Shown: positions 43,706 through 52,211 of the stretch, piece after piece
How positions within the stretch are numbered: the first letter of the stretch is position 1
How the letters are laid out: each line of letters starts with the position of its first letter
Assembly (NCBI RefSeq): GCF_014932895.1
Contig: NZ_JACYOF010000016.1
Location: forward strand, 1-64,000
DNA length: 64,000 nucleotides
Direction of reading: 5' to 3'
From: Bacillus thuringiensis
GTDB taxonomy: Bacteria; Bacillota; Bacilli; Bacillales; Bacillaceae_G
Notes under the pieces: generated by a model
The model's database searches: none
What the model saw: the letters and a program-made list of their open reading frames with translations, nothing else
What the model was told of the DNA's origin: nothing
Translations under genes and position numbers: made by a program

Positions 43706-44236
43706 GTGAAGAAATTCTTTGTAGGATTTTTAGTTGTTCTTGGAGTATATTTATATTTCCAAGGTAAGTCTGAAGGAATGGGTAAGCTAATGAATGAGAC
43801 AAGCTATGTTGATTCAGAAGAAGCAAAACAGATGAAACAGATCATTATAGAGGAAGCAAAGAAAGTAAATCTTCCAGAATGGATACCTCTTACAATTGCC
43901 GAACATGAAAGTAGGTTAAATCCAAGAAGCGTTGGAGATAACGGGACTTCATTCGGGTTGTTTCAATTACATCGCGGTGGTGGGCTTGCACCAGATCATT
44001 TAACAGATGAAGAGTTGAAAGATCCACGTACAAATGCACAAATTGCAATGACGCATTTAGTGAAAGGGTACAAACGTGGAGTGCAAAAAGGTTTGACTGA
44101 TTTTGCATTACTAAAATATATAGCGAATACATCTGGATGGCCAGGAAATTTAGGACCAGAGTGGACGGATAACAATATGAAGTATAACGTCGGATTAGAG
44201 GATGTATACTATCGAAATAAAGGCGTAATAAAGTGA
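43706..44236 (+). CDS. Lytic transglycosylase (SLT domain), C-terminus altered by a repeat
   Basis: About 176 aa from GTG 43706 (after AGAGGTAG). It has an N-terminal membrane helix (FFVGFLVVLGVYLYF) and then an SLT lysozyme-like domain. Catalytic Glu68 lies in AEHESRLNP, with SFGLFQLHRGGG as the second motif. It cleaves peptidoglycan outside the membrane. The last three codons and the TGA stop lie inside a bcr-like element, so the native C-terminus may have been replaced. Confidence 0.85.
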   Translation: MKKFFVGFLVVLGVYLYFQGKSEGMGKLMNETSYVDSEEAKQMKQIIIEEAKKVNLPEWIPLTIAEHESRLNPRSVGDNGTSFGLFQLHRGGGLAPDHLTDEELKDPRTNAQIAMTHLVKGYKRGVQKGLTDFALLKYIANTSGWPGNLGPEWTDNNMKYNVGLEDVYYRNKGVIK

Positions 44237-44283
44237 AACTTTAATCAGCGAGGGAGTTTTACTGCCCGTTAATGCGGGGGGAA
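44229..44283 (-). repeat. bcr1-like repeat, short copy B (~55 bp)
   Basis: Reversed, it reads CCCCGCATTAACGGGCAGTA to TGATTAAAGTTTCACTTTA with almost nothing in between. It keeps both ends of copy A but lacks the ~100-bp interior. Confidence 0.7.
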
Positions 44284-44301
44284 AGAGTAGGTTTTCAGTA
44301 C

Positions 44302-45096
44302 CTACTCTATTTTTTTATGAGCAATTGCATCATCTTGTTTCGTGAAGTACTGCGTGAGTTGTATTTTCACATCTTCTAATTTTGTAGAAACTTGCGGTAT
44401 TTTATATCCTACATACAATGGTGAAACTACAAAACGGGGAACAACTTTACAAATGATTTTTCCATTTAAATGATAGAAGAATAAATTATAACTACTACAC
44501 CCTTTATGGAAATCTGTTAGTATGTAACGTACAGTTTGCTGAATGTAATTTGCCATTTCATCTACATATGTAATATCACCAATGATTATGTTGAATTCAG
44601 TAAAGCCGATAATAGGACGCTCTGAAATATTAAGCTCAATGCGTTCATTTTTTTGAACAATTACCCCTTGGAAATTTTCTTCTTCAATGTTTTCGAGATA
44701 ATCTACATGTTTCATTCCGATAATTTGCATGTGTGCATGGTGCAAACTTCCACCTGAAAATGGACCATGATTTTTGTATAAAATCACAGATGCAAACTCT
44801 TCGTTGTTTTGTAAGTGTAACCAATGTTGAATGGAAAAATGCATTAGTTTTCTCATATGTTCTTCTGTATATGTTGCGATATGATCTTCGCAATTATCTG
44901 TTTCGATTAACACCGTTTGAAACGTATCTTTTAATGTAGGGAATTTATTTTTCAACCAAATAATAGAGCCCTCAGTTGCTAAAATATCCATTAAATTTTC
45001 TCTATTACAAAAAGGACATGCAGTGTTCCTATTCCGAATACTTTCTGGTTTTTGTTTACCGATATCGTTTAAAAAATAAAGTTGTTGTGTATCCAT
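44302..45096 (-). CDS. DUF4931 / GalT-like HIT-superfamily protein
   Basis: A 264-aa protein resembling galactose-1-phosphate uridylyltransferases. The metal-site CPFC is near residue 28 and the active-site HxHxQ appears as HHAHMQII. It probably transfers or hydrolyses a nucleotide-linked substrate. The true reaction is not known, and DUF4931 is the closest family I can name. A GGGGC ribosome site precedes the ATG. It is monogenic. Confidence 0.8.
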   Translation of the reverse strand: MDTQQLYFLNDIGKQKPESIRNRNTACPFCNRENLMDILATEGSIIWLKNKFPTLKDTFQTVLIETDNCEDHIATYTEEHMRKLMHFSIQHWLHLQNNEEFASVILYKNHGPFSGGSLHHAHMQIIGMKHVDYLENIEEENFQGVIVQKNERIELNISERPIIGFTEFNIIIGDITYVDEMANYIQQTVRYILTDFHKGCSSYNLFFYHLNGKIICKVVPRFVVSPLYVGYKIPQVSTKLEDVKIQLTQYFTKQDDAIAHKKIE

Positions 45097-45190
45097 TTAT
45101 ATATATGCCCCTTTAAAGTATGTATAAAAATCCCGCTTAATACATTCGGGAAAAGGAGAAGGAAATCCTTTAAAGGGAATAGGAAAAAAT

Positions 45191-45236
45191 AAAAGACAAG
45201 ATATCCTCATTATGATAGGGTACCTTGTCTTTTATT
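45191..45236 (-). terminator. Terminator of the tricistronic cassette
   Basis: AAAAGACAAG/CTTGTCTTTT arms with partial inner pairing (ATATCCT/AGGGTAC). It overlaps the end of the 42-aa gene. Confidence 0.7.
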
Positions 45237-45360
45237 TTTTCTGTAATAATGTGTATGGATAATATTGAGTATTTTTATTATGTTTCTTTTTTCTATTTTT
45301 CATTGTGTATAAGGCAATTTCCGTACTTGCGATTACAATAATGGCTTTCTTCATATTCAT
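45232..45360 (-). CDS. Small basic peptide (42 aa), third gene of cassette 5
   Basis: It starts MNMKKAIIVIASTEIALYTM, a short hydrophobic segment, then a very basic region (KNRKKKHNKN) and a Tyr-rich tail. AAAGGGGTCC precedes the ATG. It lies 9 bp after the 25-aa gene in one transcript. No relative elsewhere in the window. Confidence 0.6.
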   Translation of the reverse strand: MNMKKAIIVIASTEIALYTMKNRKKKHNKNTQYYPYTLLQKK

Positions 45361-45369
45361 GGACCCCTT

Positions 45370-45447
45370 TTATTGTTGGTTTAATTCTTGGCTAACTGCT
45401 TTTGCATCGACTAAAGCGTGTAAAATCATTTTCACCATGTTCATCAT
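45370..45447 (-). CDS. Small peptide (25 aa), second gene of cassette 5
   Basis: It starts MMNMVKMILHALVDAKAV and ends SQELNQQ. The ALVDAKAV...LN pattern matches the end of the A peptides at 33300, 35837 and 36928. AAAAGGAGTG lies before the ATG. Confidence 0.7.
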   Translation of the reverse strand: MMNMVKMILHALVDAKAVSQELNQQ

Positions 45448-45463
45448 ATTTCTTCACTCCTTT

Positions 45464-45544
45464 TTATAGTCCATTTAGTTCTTTTACAACTGCTTGTCCA
45501 TTCACTAATACCTCAAAGATTGCTTTTATGATTTCTTTCATCAT
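45464..45544 (-). CDS. Small peptide (26 aa), first gene of cassette 5
   Basis: It starts MMKEIIKAIFEVLVNGQAV and ends VKELNGL. It is a short relative of the next peptide (VLVNGQAVVKELN against ALVDAKAVSQELN). Strong GGAGGAAAC ribosome site. Expressed from module 8. Confidence 0.7.
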   Translation of the reverse strand: MMKEIIKAIFEVLVNGQAVVKELNGL

Positions 45545-45586
45545 GATTGTTTCCTCCTTCTGTTTGTCTCTCTTGTTTACATCTTT

Positions 45587-45651
45587 ATTGTATAGGGAGG
45601 CATCTTTTCGTACTATCGCTTTCCATTACGTGAACATAACAGTTTTGTAAG
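45587..45651 (-). promoter_or_regulatory. 65-bp promoter module 8 (cassette 5)
   Basis: Gene direction: CTTACA-N4-TGTTAT, N5, CGTAAT, GGAAAGCGATAGT, 19 bp, -10 TACAAT. The most diverged copy, but with the same spacing. Confidence 0.78.
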
Positions 45652-45779
45652 ATTTGGTGTCACTTATTGAAATGTTTAGTCTATCTTCATTATTTTCAGA
45701 AAAATGACTATTCAAACATGAAAGAGGGAAGTATAATAAAGAAGTAAGTATTAAATTCCGTACGAAAGGGGTGAATGAG

Positions 45780-45914
45780 ATGAAACGTTCTTTAGCTGCG
45801 CGTGCCAAATTTTTAGATTTTATCTATTTTTGTCGTGCGATTTTTCATGATGTGGTTGTTAACGGGATACGTATGCCCTTTTTTAACAATTGCATAGTGG
45901 CTATTGAACGATAG
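45780..45914 (+). CDS. Small ORF (44 aa) in the ABC-F leader
   Basis: It starts MKRSLAARAKFLDFIYFC and ends NNCIVAIER, rich in aromatics and Arg. GAAAGGGGTG lies at a good distance. It precedes two hairpins and the ABC-F gene, so it could be a leader peptide whose translation controls read-through, or an independent small protein. Confidence 0.5.
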   Translation: MKRSLAARAKFLDFIYFCRAIFHDVVVNGIRMPFFNNCIVAIER

Positions 45915-45946
45915 AAATCTCTTCACCCATTTTTAATAAACGCGTG

Positions 45947-46018
45947 AAAGGGGAGCTATTTGGCTTCCTTTTTCTATGCCGAAAACCATGGGGAATGTTT
46001 CTTTCCCATGGTTTTTTT
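45947..46018 (+). promoter_or_regulatory. Attenuator-like double hairpin before the ABC-F gene
   Basis: Hairpin 1 (AAAGGGGAGC/GCTTCCTTT, 45947-45973) ends in T5. Hairpin 2 (AAAACCATGGGGAA and its complement, 45982-46015, 14 bp) ends in T7. Both precede the start codon by less than 100 bp inside the same transcript, which is typical of transcription attenuation of antibiotic-inducible ABC-F genes. Confidence 0.75.
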
Positions 46019-46039
46019 ATATTGAAAGGAGTACGGAAA

Positions 46040-47920
46040 ATGACAATTTGTAGTGTAAATAATGTAACGAAATCTTTTGGTGGAAACATCATATTTGAAA
46101 ATATATCGCTTGAAATAAAGAATGGTGAACGTGTTGGGTTAGTTGGTCGTAACGGTAGTGGGAAAACAACAATCTTTCAGCTTCTAACAGGAATGGAGAG
46201 TTTGGATGCAGGAGCCATTCATATGAAGAAAGGTACACGTATTGGTCATGTCGCACAAATTCCAAAATTTGATGAGGAGATGACTGTATATGATGTATTG
46301 AGTTCTGCTTTTAAAACAGAAAAGGAATTAGAAAAAGAAATGCATGCTTTAGAAAAAAATATGGCGGAGGAACGGGAACCGTCTGCTTTGCAAAAATTGA
46401 TGGAGAGGTACGGAGTAATTCAAGAAAAATTTGCGTTTCTCGGTGGTTATGAAATAGAGGCGAATATTATGAAGGTAGCAAACGGCTTACAAGTGACAGA
46501 CTTATTTGCAAGAGTATTTACGAAATTAAGTGGAGGAGAACAGACGAAAGTAAGCCTTGCTTACATGTTATTGCAGAAACCAGATTTACTTCTATTAGAT
46601 GAACCGACCAATCATCTAGATTTATTTGCCGTAGAGTGGCTAGAGCAATTTTTAAAAGAATATACAGGAACAGTTATAGTTATTTCGCATGATCGCTATT
46701 TTCTTGATGAAGTTGTAACGAAAATTTTTGATTTAGAAGATGGAGAAACTCACGTGTATCATACGAACTATTCTCAGTTTGTTGAGGAAAAAGAAGAAAG
46801 ATTGCTTCAGGAGTTCCAGGCTTATCAAGAACAGCAAAAGAAAATAAAGAAAATGAAAGAAGCAATTAAGCGTCTACGTGAATGGGCAAATCAAGCGAAT
46901 CCTCCGAATGAAGGATTGCATAAGAGAGCGAGAAATATGGAACGTGCGCTAGAACGTATGGAGAAATTAAAGAAACCTATTTTAGAAAGAAAACAGATGG
47001 GACTTCAGTTTGAAGGACAAGAGAGAAGCGGGAAAGATGTTGTTGTAATGAAAGAAGTGAGTAAAGGTTTTGCTGATCAACCTTTATTTGAGGAAGCGAA
47101 TTTACATGTTCGTTTTCAGGAGCGTGCGGCTATCGTTGGTCGTAATGGTACAGGGAAGACTACGTTACTAAAATTACTATTAAAAGAAATAGAGCCAGAT
47201 GCTGGTGAAATCCGGATTGGTAGTAGCGTCAAAATAGGTTATTTATCGCAGCATGCATATGGAAATATGAAGAGTAATGTATTGGAAGCTTTCAGAGAGT
47301 GTGTAGCTGTAACAGAGGGAGAAGCAAGGCATATATTAGCTAAGTTTTTATTTTATGGTCCAGCGGTGTTTAAGAAAATGGCGCAACTGAGTGGTGGAGA
47401 AAAAATGAGGTTAAGACTCGCACAACTTATGTATCAAGACATCAATTTTTTAATACTAGATGAGCCGACAAACCATCTTGATATTGAATCGAGAGAAGTT
47501 TTAGAGGAAGCTCTTGAACGATATAATGGGACGATTTTAGCTGTTTCACATGATCGTTATTTTTTAAATAAGTTATTTGAAAAGACGTATTGGATCGATG
47601 AACGCAAATTATTCGAGTTTGCAGGGAACTATGCATGGGCTCGTCAAAAGTGGGAAGAAAAGGTTGAGAAACAAGTAATAAAGCAGAAACGACAAGTAAG
47701 AAAAAGTGTTGAGGTCACTTCTGTAAAAAAGAAAGAATCTAGAAGTTTTGAGGAAATTGAAAACGAGTTAATGAATGTAGAAGAGGATATATATGCAATA
47801 GAATGTGAAATGGAACGTGTAGTTGATGTTGAACAGCTTGAGAAATTGTACGAAGAAAAAACGAAAAAAGAGTTGTTACGAGTAGAGTTATATAATGAAT
47901 TAGAGAATATTGCAGGGTAA
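46040..47920 (+). CDS. ABC-F type ribosomal protection / translation factor ATPase
   Basis: A 626-aa cytosolic protein with two ABC ATPase domains and no membrane segment. Walker A motifs are GRNGSGKTT and GRNGTGKTT, signatures LSGGEQTKVSLA and LSGGEKMRLRLA, and Walker B LLLLDEPTNHLD and FLILDEPTNHLD. A charged linker with the P-site tRNA interaction motif lies between them, and a C-terminal coiled-coil extension follows residue 540. Such proteins dislodge ribosome-targeting antibiotics or assist stalled ribosomes. The start at 46040 follows AAAGGAGTACGG. The attenuator suggests antibiotic induction. Resistance spectrum unknown. Confidence 0.9.
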   Translation: MTICSVNNVTKSFGGNIIFENISLEIKNGERVGLVGRNGSGKTTIFQLLTGMESLDAGAIHMKKGTRIGHVAQIPKFDEEMTVYDVLSSAFKTEKELEKEMHALEKNMAEEREPSALQKLMERYGVIQEKFAFLGGYEIEANIMKVANGLQVTDLFARVFTKLSGGEQTKVSLAYMLLQKPDLLLLDEPTNHLDLFAVEWLEQFLKEYTGTVIVISHDRYFLDEVVTKIFDLEDGETHVYHTNYSQFVEEKEERLLQEFQAYQEQQKKIKKMKEAIKRLREWANQANPPNEGLHKRARNMERALERMEKLKKPILERKQMGLQFEGQERSGKDVVVMKEVSKGFADQPLFEEANLHVRFQERAAIVGRNGTGKTTLLKLLLKEIEPDAGEIRIGSSVKIGYLSQHAYGNMKSNVLEAFRECVAVTEGEARHILAKFLFYGPAVFKKMAQLSGGEKMRLRLAQLMYQDINFLILDEPTNHLDIESREVLEEALERYNGTILAVSHDRYFLNKLFEKTYWIDERKLFEFAGNYAWARQKWEEKVEKQVIKQKRQVRKSVEVTSVKKKESRSFEEIENELMNVEEDIYAIECEMERVVDVEQLEKLYEEKTKKELLRVELYNELENIAG

Positions 47921-47935
47921 AGAAAATAGAATGGA

Positions 47936-47985
47936 AGAGCAAGTTGTTTTCTCATATTTTGAGGGAGGGCTTGCTCTTTTTTTTG
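47936..47985 (+). terminator. Terminator after the ABC-F gene
   Basis: AGAGCAAG...CTTGCTCT arms and a run of T. Confidence 0.7.
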
Positions 47986-48073
47986 TATAAGGAAAGAGGA
48001 AAAATTGGTATAATTTTCTTATTCATACAATAAAGAGACGAACTTTAGTTTATAAAAACGTGAGGAGAATTTT

Positions 48074-49267
48074 ATGTTAGGATACGCGCGTATTGCTACA
48101 ATCGTCATAATTTGTTTCGTTTATGCAAACCATGTTTCACGTGAAACAGCACATTTACAATTTTTTGTAGGTACTGCACTTTTTATTTATATTGTGAATC
48201 ATATTTTGCTCGTAAAAGTAAATGGGAGTAAAAAACTTGTTTTTTATACACTATTAGCGAATGGAGTTGTCACAGCGTTATTAGGATTTTTATTTCCCGA
48301 GACATGTTTATATTTGATTATATTTGGGATTGATGCGGTAGGATTATTTATCCATGATTGGCGTAAAAGCATGACTTATTTTTTTATCGCTTTTTTCTTT
48401 CTTTGCTGGTTTATAAATATAATGCATACGTACCAACATACAGGGAGTCTGGAATTGGAGGAAAATGCAATTAACTTTATGTTCATCGTTTTCAGTGCTT
48501 TAGCTGGAAGTTTAATAAAAAAACTTACAGCCGCTCGGAAAATGGTAGATGAGCAATATGAAGAATTAGCACTATCGCACTCAGCCTTAAAAGAAGCACA
48601 TGAACAATTGCAGCTATATGCGAAAGAAGTGGAGGAATTAACTGCTGTTCGAGAGCGAAATGATATTGCCCGAGAAATTCATGATACCGTCGGTCATAAT
48701 ATGACAGCTTTGCTTGTGCAATTGCAGCTAGCGGAAGCACTATGGAAGCAAAAATCAGATACGACAGAATCGGTTTTACATACATGTTATGAACTAGCTA
48801 GAAAGTCACTTCAAGAAGTAAGGGCTTCTGTTCACGCACTAAAAGAGGAAAGTAAATTAGGAAATATAATAGAAAATATGCGTGAAATGTTACATGAATA
48901 TTCTAAAGCGACGAAAGTACAAGTATCTTTTCGATTGCAAGGAGATCCCGTTACAATTCCGTTGTCACTACATCCTACATTACTTCGTATTATGCAAGAA
49001 TCTTTAACAAATGCAAAACGTCACGGGAGAGCAAGTTTGTGTGAAGTGAGTTTAACTTGTTCAACGAAACAAGTTAAACTCTGTATTTCAGATAATGGTG
49101 TGGGCGTCAACGAGGTAAGCCCAGGTTTTGGTTTACTTAATATGAAAGAACGTGTAGAAGAACATGGTGGGACTATTCAATTTGAGAGTGAGATAGAAAA
49201 AGGCTTTCGGTTACAAATTGAATTTCCACTTCAGGAGAAAACGTGGATAATAGGGGGAACGGTATGA
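48074..49267 (+). CDS. lnrJ: Sensor histidine kinase (LnrJ-like)
   Basis: A 397-aa kinase with about five membrane helices (residues 5-145), a short coiled-coil linker and a HisKA_3/HATPase domain. The phosphorylated His is His203 in REIHDTVGHNM. The ATP site has ISDNGVGV and GFGLLNMKERV. It pairs with the overlapping response regulator (ATGA). In B. subtilis the same order of five genes senses and exports linearmycin-like polyenes or other membrane-active lipids. The symbol rests on order and architecture. Confidence 0.82.
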   Translation: MLGYARIATIVIICFVYANHVSRETAHLQFFVGTALFIYIVNHILLVKVNGSKKLVFYTLLANGVVTALLGFLFPETCLYLIIFGIDAVGLFIHDWRKSMTYFFIAFFFLCWFINIMHTYQHTGSLELEENAINFMFIVFSALAGSLIKKLTAARKMVDEQYEELALSHSALKEAHEQLQLYAKEVEELTAVRERNDIAREIHDTVGHNMTALLVQLQLAEALWKQKSDTTESVLHTCYELARKSLQEVRASVHALKEESKLGNIIENMREMLHEYSKATKVQVSFRLQGDPVTIPLSLHPTLLRIMQESLTNAKRHGRASLCEVSLTCSTKQVKLCISDNGVGVNEVSPGFGLLNMKERVEEHGGTIQFESEIEKGFRLQIEFPLQEKTWIIGGTV

Positions 49268-49920
49268 TTCGCATTATGATTGTTGATGATCAATCACTCA
49301 TTCGTGATGGTTTAGCGATGTTATTAAATTTACATCCGGAACTTGAAGTGGTGGGAACGGCTACTGATGGAGACGAAGTGATACAAAAAGTGAAAGAGCT
49401 ACATCCTGAAATTATTTTGATGGATATTCGGATGCCTCGTATGAATGGTGTTGAAGGAACACGTTTAGTTAGAGAACAGTTCCCTCATATAAAGGTTCTT
49501 ATGTTAACGACTTTTAGTGATAGTGAGCTTATTTTTGAAGCATTAGAGCAAGGTGCGAGCGGATATTTATTGAAGGACATGGAGACGGATGCAATCGTTC
49601 AAGCTATTTTAACAGTACACGGTGGAGGTGCCGTGCTTCCTCAAGATATAACAGCGCAAATTGTAAAGGAATTAAAAAAGACAAAAGTAGCAGTAGAGTG
49701 CCCTCCGCCAGAACAATTAGAACAATTAACTGAGCGAGAAGTAGATGTTTTAAGAGAAATTGGACTTGGGTTAAATAATAAAGAGATTGCGGAAAAGCTA
49801 TTTATTACAGAGGGAACTGTTAAGAATCATGTTTCTAATTTAATTAGTAAGCTAGAACTGAGAGATCGAACGCAAGCAGCAATATACGCAGTAAGGTATG
49901 GCGTCACAATGTACACATGA
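49264..49920 (+). CDS. lnrK: NarL/LuxR-type response regulator (LnrK-like)
   Basis: A 218-aa receiver plus LuxR HTH. Acidic pocket Asp8/Asp9, phospho-acceptor Asp54 in LMDIRMP, and HTH LTEREVDVLREIGLGLNNKE near the C-terminus. The start at 49264 follows AGGGGGAACG and overlaps the kinase stop. It probably activates the ABC genes that start 138 bp later, after a terminator. Confidence 0.85.
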   Translation: MIRIMIVDDQSLIRDGLAMLLNLHPELEVVGTATDGDEVIQKVKELHPEIILMDIRMPRMNGVEGTRLVREQFPHIKVLMLTTFSDSELIFEALEQGASGYLLKDMETDAIVQAILTVHGGGAVLPQDITAQIVKELKKTKVAVECPPPEQLEQLTEREVDVLREIGLGLNNKEIAEKLFITEGTVKNHVSNLISKLELRDRTQAAIYAVRYGVTMYT

Positions 49921-49941
49921 CTTTTGGCATATATAAGTGTG

Positions 49942-49974
49942 AAAAAGCAGCAGAATTTGCTGCTTTTTTATTTT
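49942..49974 (+). terminator. Terminator between lnrK and lnrL
   Basis: AAAAAGCAGCA-GAATT-TGCTGCTTTTT. It makes the ABC genes a separate unit. Confidence 0.85.
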
Positions 49975-50058
49975 GTATTTCTATCTTAAGGATGATGGAG
50001 AAGAAAAGAAATTTTTCTACAATGAAAGTGTAGATGAATACAAAGGGGTTGAATCGAT

Positions 50059-50991
50059 ATGTTAGTCATAGATCATATTACGAAATCTTTTGGTAAGAAG
50101 GAAGTGGTAAAGAACGTTTCTTTGGAAGTGAAAAAAGGTGAAACATTCGGATTACTAGGACCGAATGGGGCGGGAAAATCAACGACGATATCAATGATTT
50201 GTGGTTTAATTCCATACGATAGTGGTGATATAAAAGTTGGTGGGAAATCTGTAAAAGAGTATCCATTAGAAGCGAAAAAGAAAATCGGTATTGTCCCCCA
50301 AGACATTGCACTGTATCCGACGCTTTCAGCAAAGGAAAACTTAATTTTCTGGGGAAAGATGTATGGTTTAAATGGGAAAGTTGCAAAAGGGCGGGCAGAA
50401 GAAGTGTTAGCTTACGTCGGTTTACAGGACCGTGGAAAAGATAAAATTGAAACATTTTCAGGTGGAATGAAAAGGCGTATTAATATTGGTGCAGCACTTA
50501 TGCACGAACCAGAGTTACTAATTATGGATGAACCGACAGTCGGGATTGATCCACAATCGAGAAATCATATTTTAGAGACTGTTAAAAAATTAAATGAAAA
50601 AGGTATGACAGTTATTTATACGAGTCATTACATGGAAGAAGTAGAGTATTTATGTGAGCGAATTGCCATCATTGATCACGGAAAGGTAATTGCATTAGGA
50701 ACGAAAAGAGAGCTATGCAATCGCCTGACAGATGGGTTTATGGTGAAATTGCAATTAAATCGCTATAGTACGGAACTGCTACAAAAGTTGAAAGCACTAT
50801 CTGTTGTTGAACGGATTATTTTTGACGAAGATACTAGCACGATTGATATTGGACTAAATGGTGGCGAGGCCATTGGCACAGTTGTGTCAGTAGTTGTTGA
50901 GAACAACGCTCAAATTTTAAAACTTGAAGTGCAAGAACCGAATTTAGAGGCACTCTTTTTACAATTAACAGGACGTTCACTTCGTGATTAA
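50059..50991 (+). CDS. lnrL: ABC transporter ATP-binding protein (LnrL-like)
   Basis: A 310-aa ATPase of the DrrA/CcmA export type. Walker A GPNGAGKST near residue 35, signature FSGGMKRRINIG, Walker B LLIMDEPTVGID, then a C-terminal domain (LEVQEPNLEALFLQLTG) found in drug exporters. The start is supported by AAAGGGGTTG. It energises the two permeases that follow. Expected control by the LnrK-like regulator. Confidence 0.88.
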   Translation: MLVIDHITKSFGKKEVVKNVSLEVKKGETFGLLGPNGAGKSTTISMICGLIPYDSGDIKVGGKSVKEYPLEAKKKIGIVPQDIALYPTLSAKENLIFWGKMYGLNGKVAKGRAEEVLAYVGLQDRGKDKIETFSGGMKRRINIGAALMHEPELLIMDEPTVGIDPQSRNHILETVKKLNEKGMTVIYTSHYMEEVEYLCERIAIIDHGKVIALGTKRELCNRLTDGFMVKLQLNRYSTELLQKLKALSVVERIIFDEDTSTIDIGLNGGEAIGTVVSVVVENNAQILKLEVQEPNLEALFLQLTGRSLRD

Positions 50992-51006
50992 GGAGGTTAG
51001 TGCGAG

Positions 51007-52203
51007 ATGAGAAGTTTCATTATTGCATGGAAAGATTTAAAAATACGTTTAATTGATCGGCGTGGATTTATGATGATGTTAATTATGCCGCTTTTATTAA
51101 CAGCGATTTTAGGTTCAGCGCTAAGTAATGTATTTGATAATGGTGGACTACCGAAAACAGTAATTGGCTATTATCAAGTGGGAACGGATGAGTTTGCAGA
51201 TGTCTTTCAAAAAGACGTATTGCAAGCTAAAGAAATAAAAGATGATGTGAAAGTAAAGATCGTTAACTCTCAGGAAGAGCTTGAAGATATGTTAAAGGAA
51301 AAGAAAATCGATGTAGGAATCGTCATACCAAATAAATGGAGCGAACAAGTACAAGATGGGAAATTAAAAGAACCAAAGGTGTTTATAGATCCATCAAAAG
51401 ATATACAAGCAAAAATTGCTGAATCAATGATCCGATCCTTTTCAGAACGTGTTCAAACAGTCACAGTATCTACTAAAAGTGTTGTAACAGAATTAGCAAA
51501 ATCTCAGCGGGGTGATGTAACACAAGTTGCAAAAGAGGTAAGTGGAAGTCTACAGGCGATAGCAACTACAAGTGCGGATAACATCGAAAGGGGAACAATA
51601 GGTAAAAAAACGGTTGCAGCGATGCAATATTATGCAGCAGCGATGTTAGTCATGTTTTTACTATATAACATAACAGTAGGTGCAAAGTCAGTTGTAACAG
51701 AGCAACGAACTGAAACATTGGCACGTTTGTTCAGTACACCGACGAGCTCATTTTCAATTTTATTCGGGAAGTTTTTAGGCACATTACTATTTGTCTGTAT
51801 ACAATTTGGAGTTTTTATAGTTGCTACACACTTTATGTTTCATGTGGAATGGGGCGAAGATGTGTCTCAAATAGTAGTATTGGGAATTTCGTATGCAATT
51901 TGTGTTTCTGGTTTATCCATGTTAATTGCGGCCTTTATCCGTGAGGAAAAAACGGCAGATTTAATGGGGGGAATCGGTATTCAAATACTAGCTATATTAG
52001 GGGGATCTATGTTACCGATTTACGTATTCCCCGATACACTTCAAACAGTTGCGAATATTGCTCCGAATAAATGGGCACTTACAAGCTTCTTAAATATTAT
52101 GTCGGGAACATCTTGGGATGTGCTACTCCCTGTTATTTTAAGTTTATGTAGCGCAGGAATTGTCTCCGTTATGATTGGCACATTACGTTTACGTACGAGA
52201 TAG
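51007..52203 (+). CDS. lnrM: ABC-2 type permease (LnrM-like)
   Basis: A 398-aa permease. One N-terminal helix (FMMMLIMPLLLTAILGSAL), a ~150-residue extracytoplasmic domain, then five helices from residue 215. TLARLFSTPTSS is the ABC-2 coupling region. It starts 15 bp after the ATPase with AAGGAGG. Forms the export pore together with the next gene product. Confidence 0.87.
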   Translation: MRSFIIAWKDLKIRLIDRRGFMMMLIMPLLLTAILGSALSNVFDNGGLPKTVIGYYQVGTDEFADVFQKDVLQAKEIKDDVKVKIVNSQEELEDMLKEKKIDVGIVIPNKWSEQVQDGKLKEPKVFIDPSKDIQAKIAESMIRSFSERVQTVTVSTKSVVTELAKSQRGDVTQVAKEVSGSLQAIATTSADNIERGTIGKKTVAAMQYYAAAMLVMFLLYNITVGAKSVVTEQRTETLARLFSTPTSSFSILFGKFLGTLLFVCIQFGVFIVATHFMFHVEWGEDVSQIVVLGISYAICVSGLSMLIAAFIREEKTADLMGGIGIQILAILGGSMLPIYVFPDTLQTVANIAPNKWALTSFLNIMSGTSWDVLLPVILSLCSAGIVSVMIGTLRLRTR

Positions 52204-52211
52204 GGGGGGAA

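Noticed and set aside
45944-46039. N-terminal extension of the ABC-F protein from GTG 45944
   Set aside because: It would be translated through the terminator hairpin. The AAAGGAG site and the family N-terminus fit ATG 46040.
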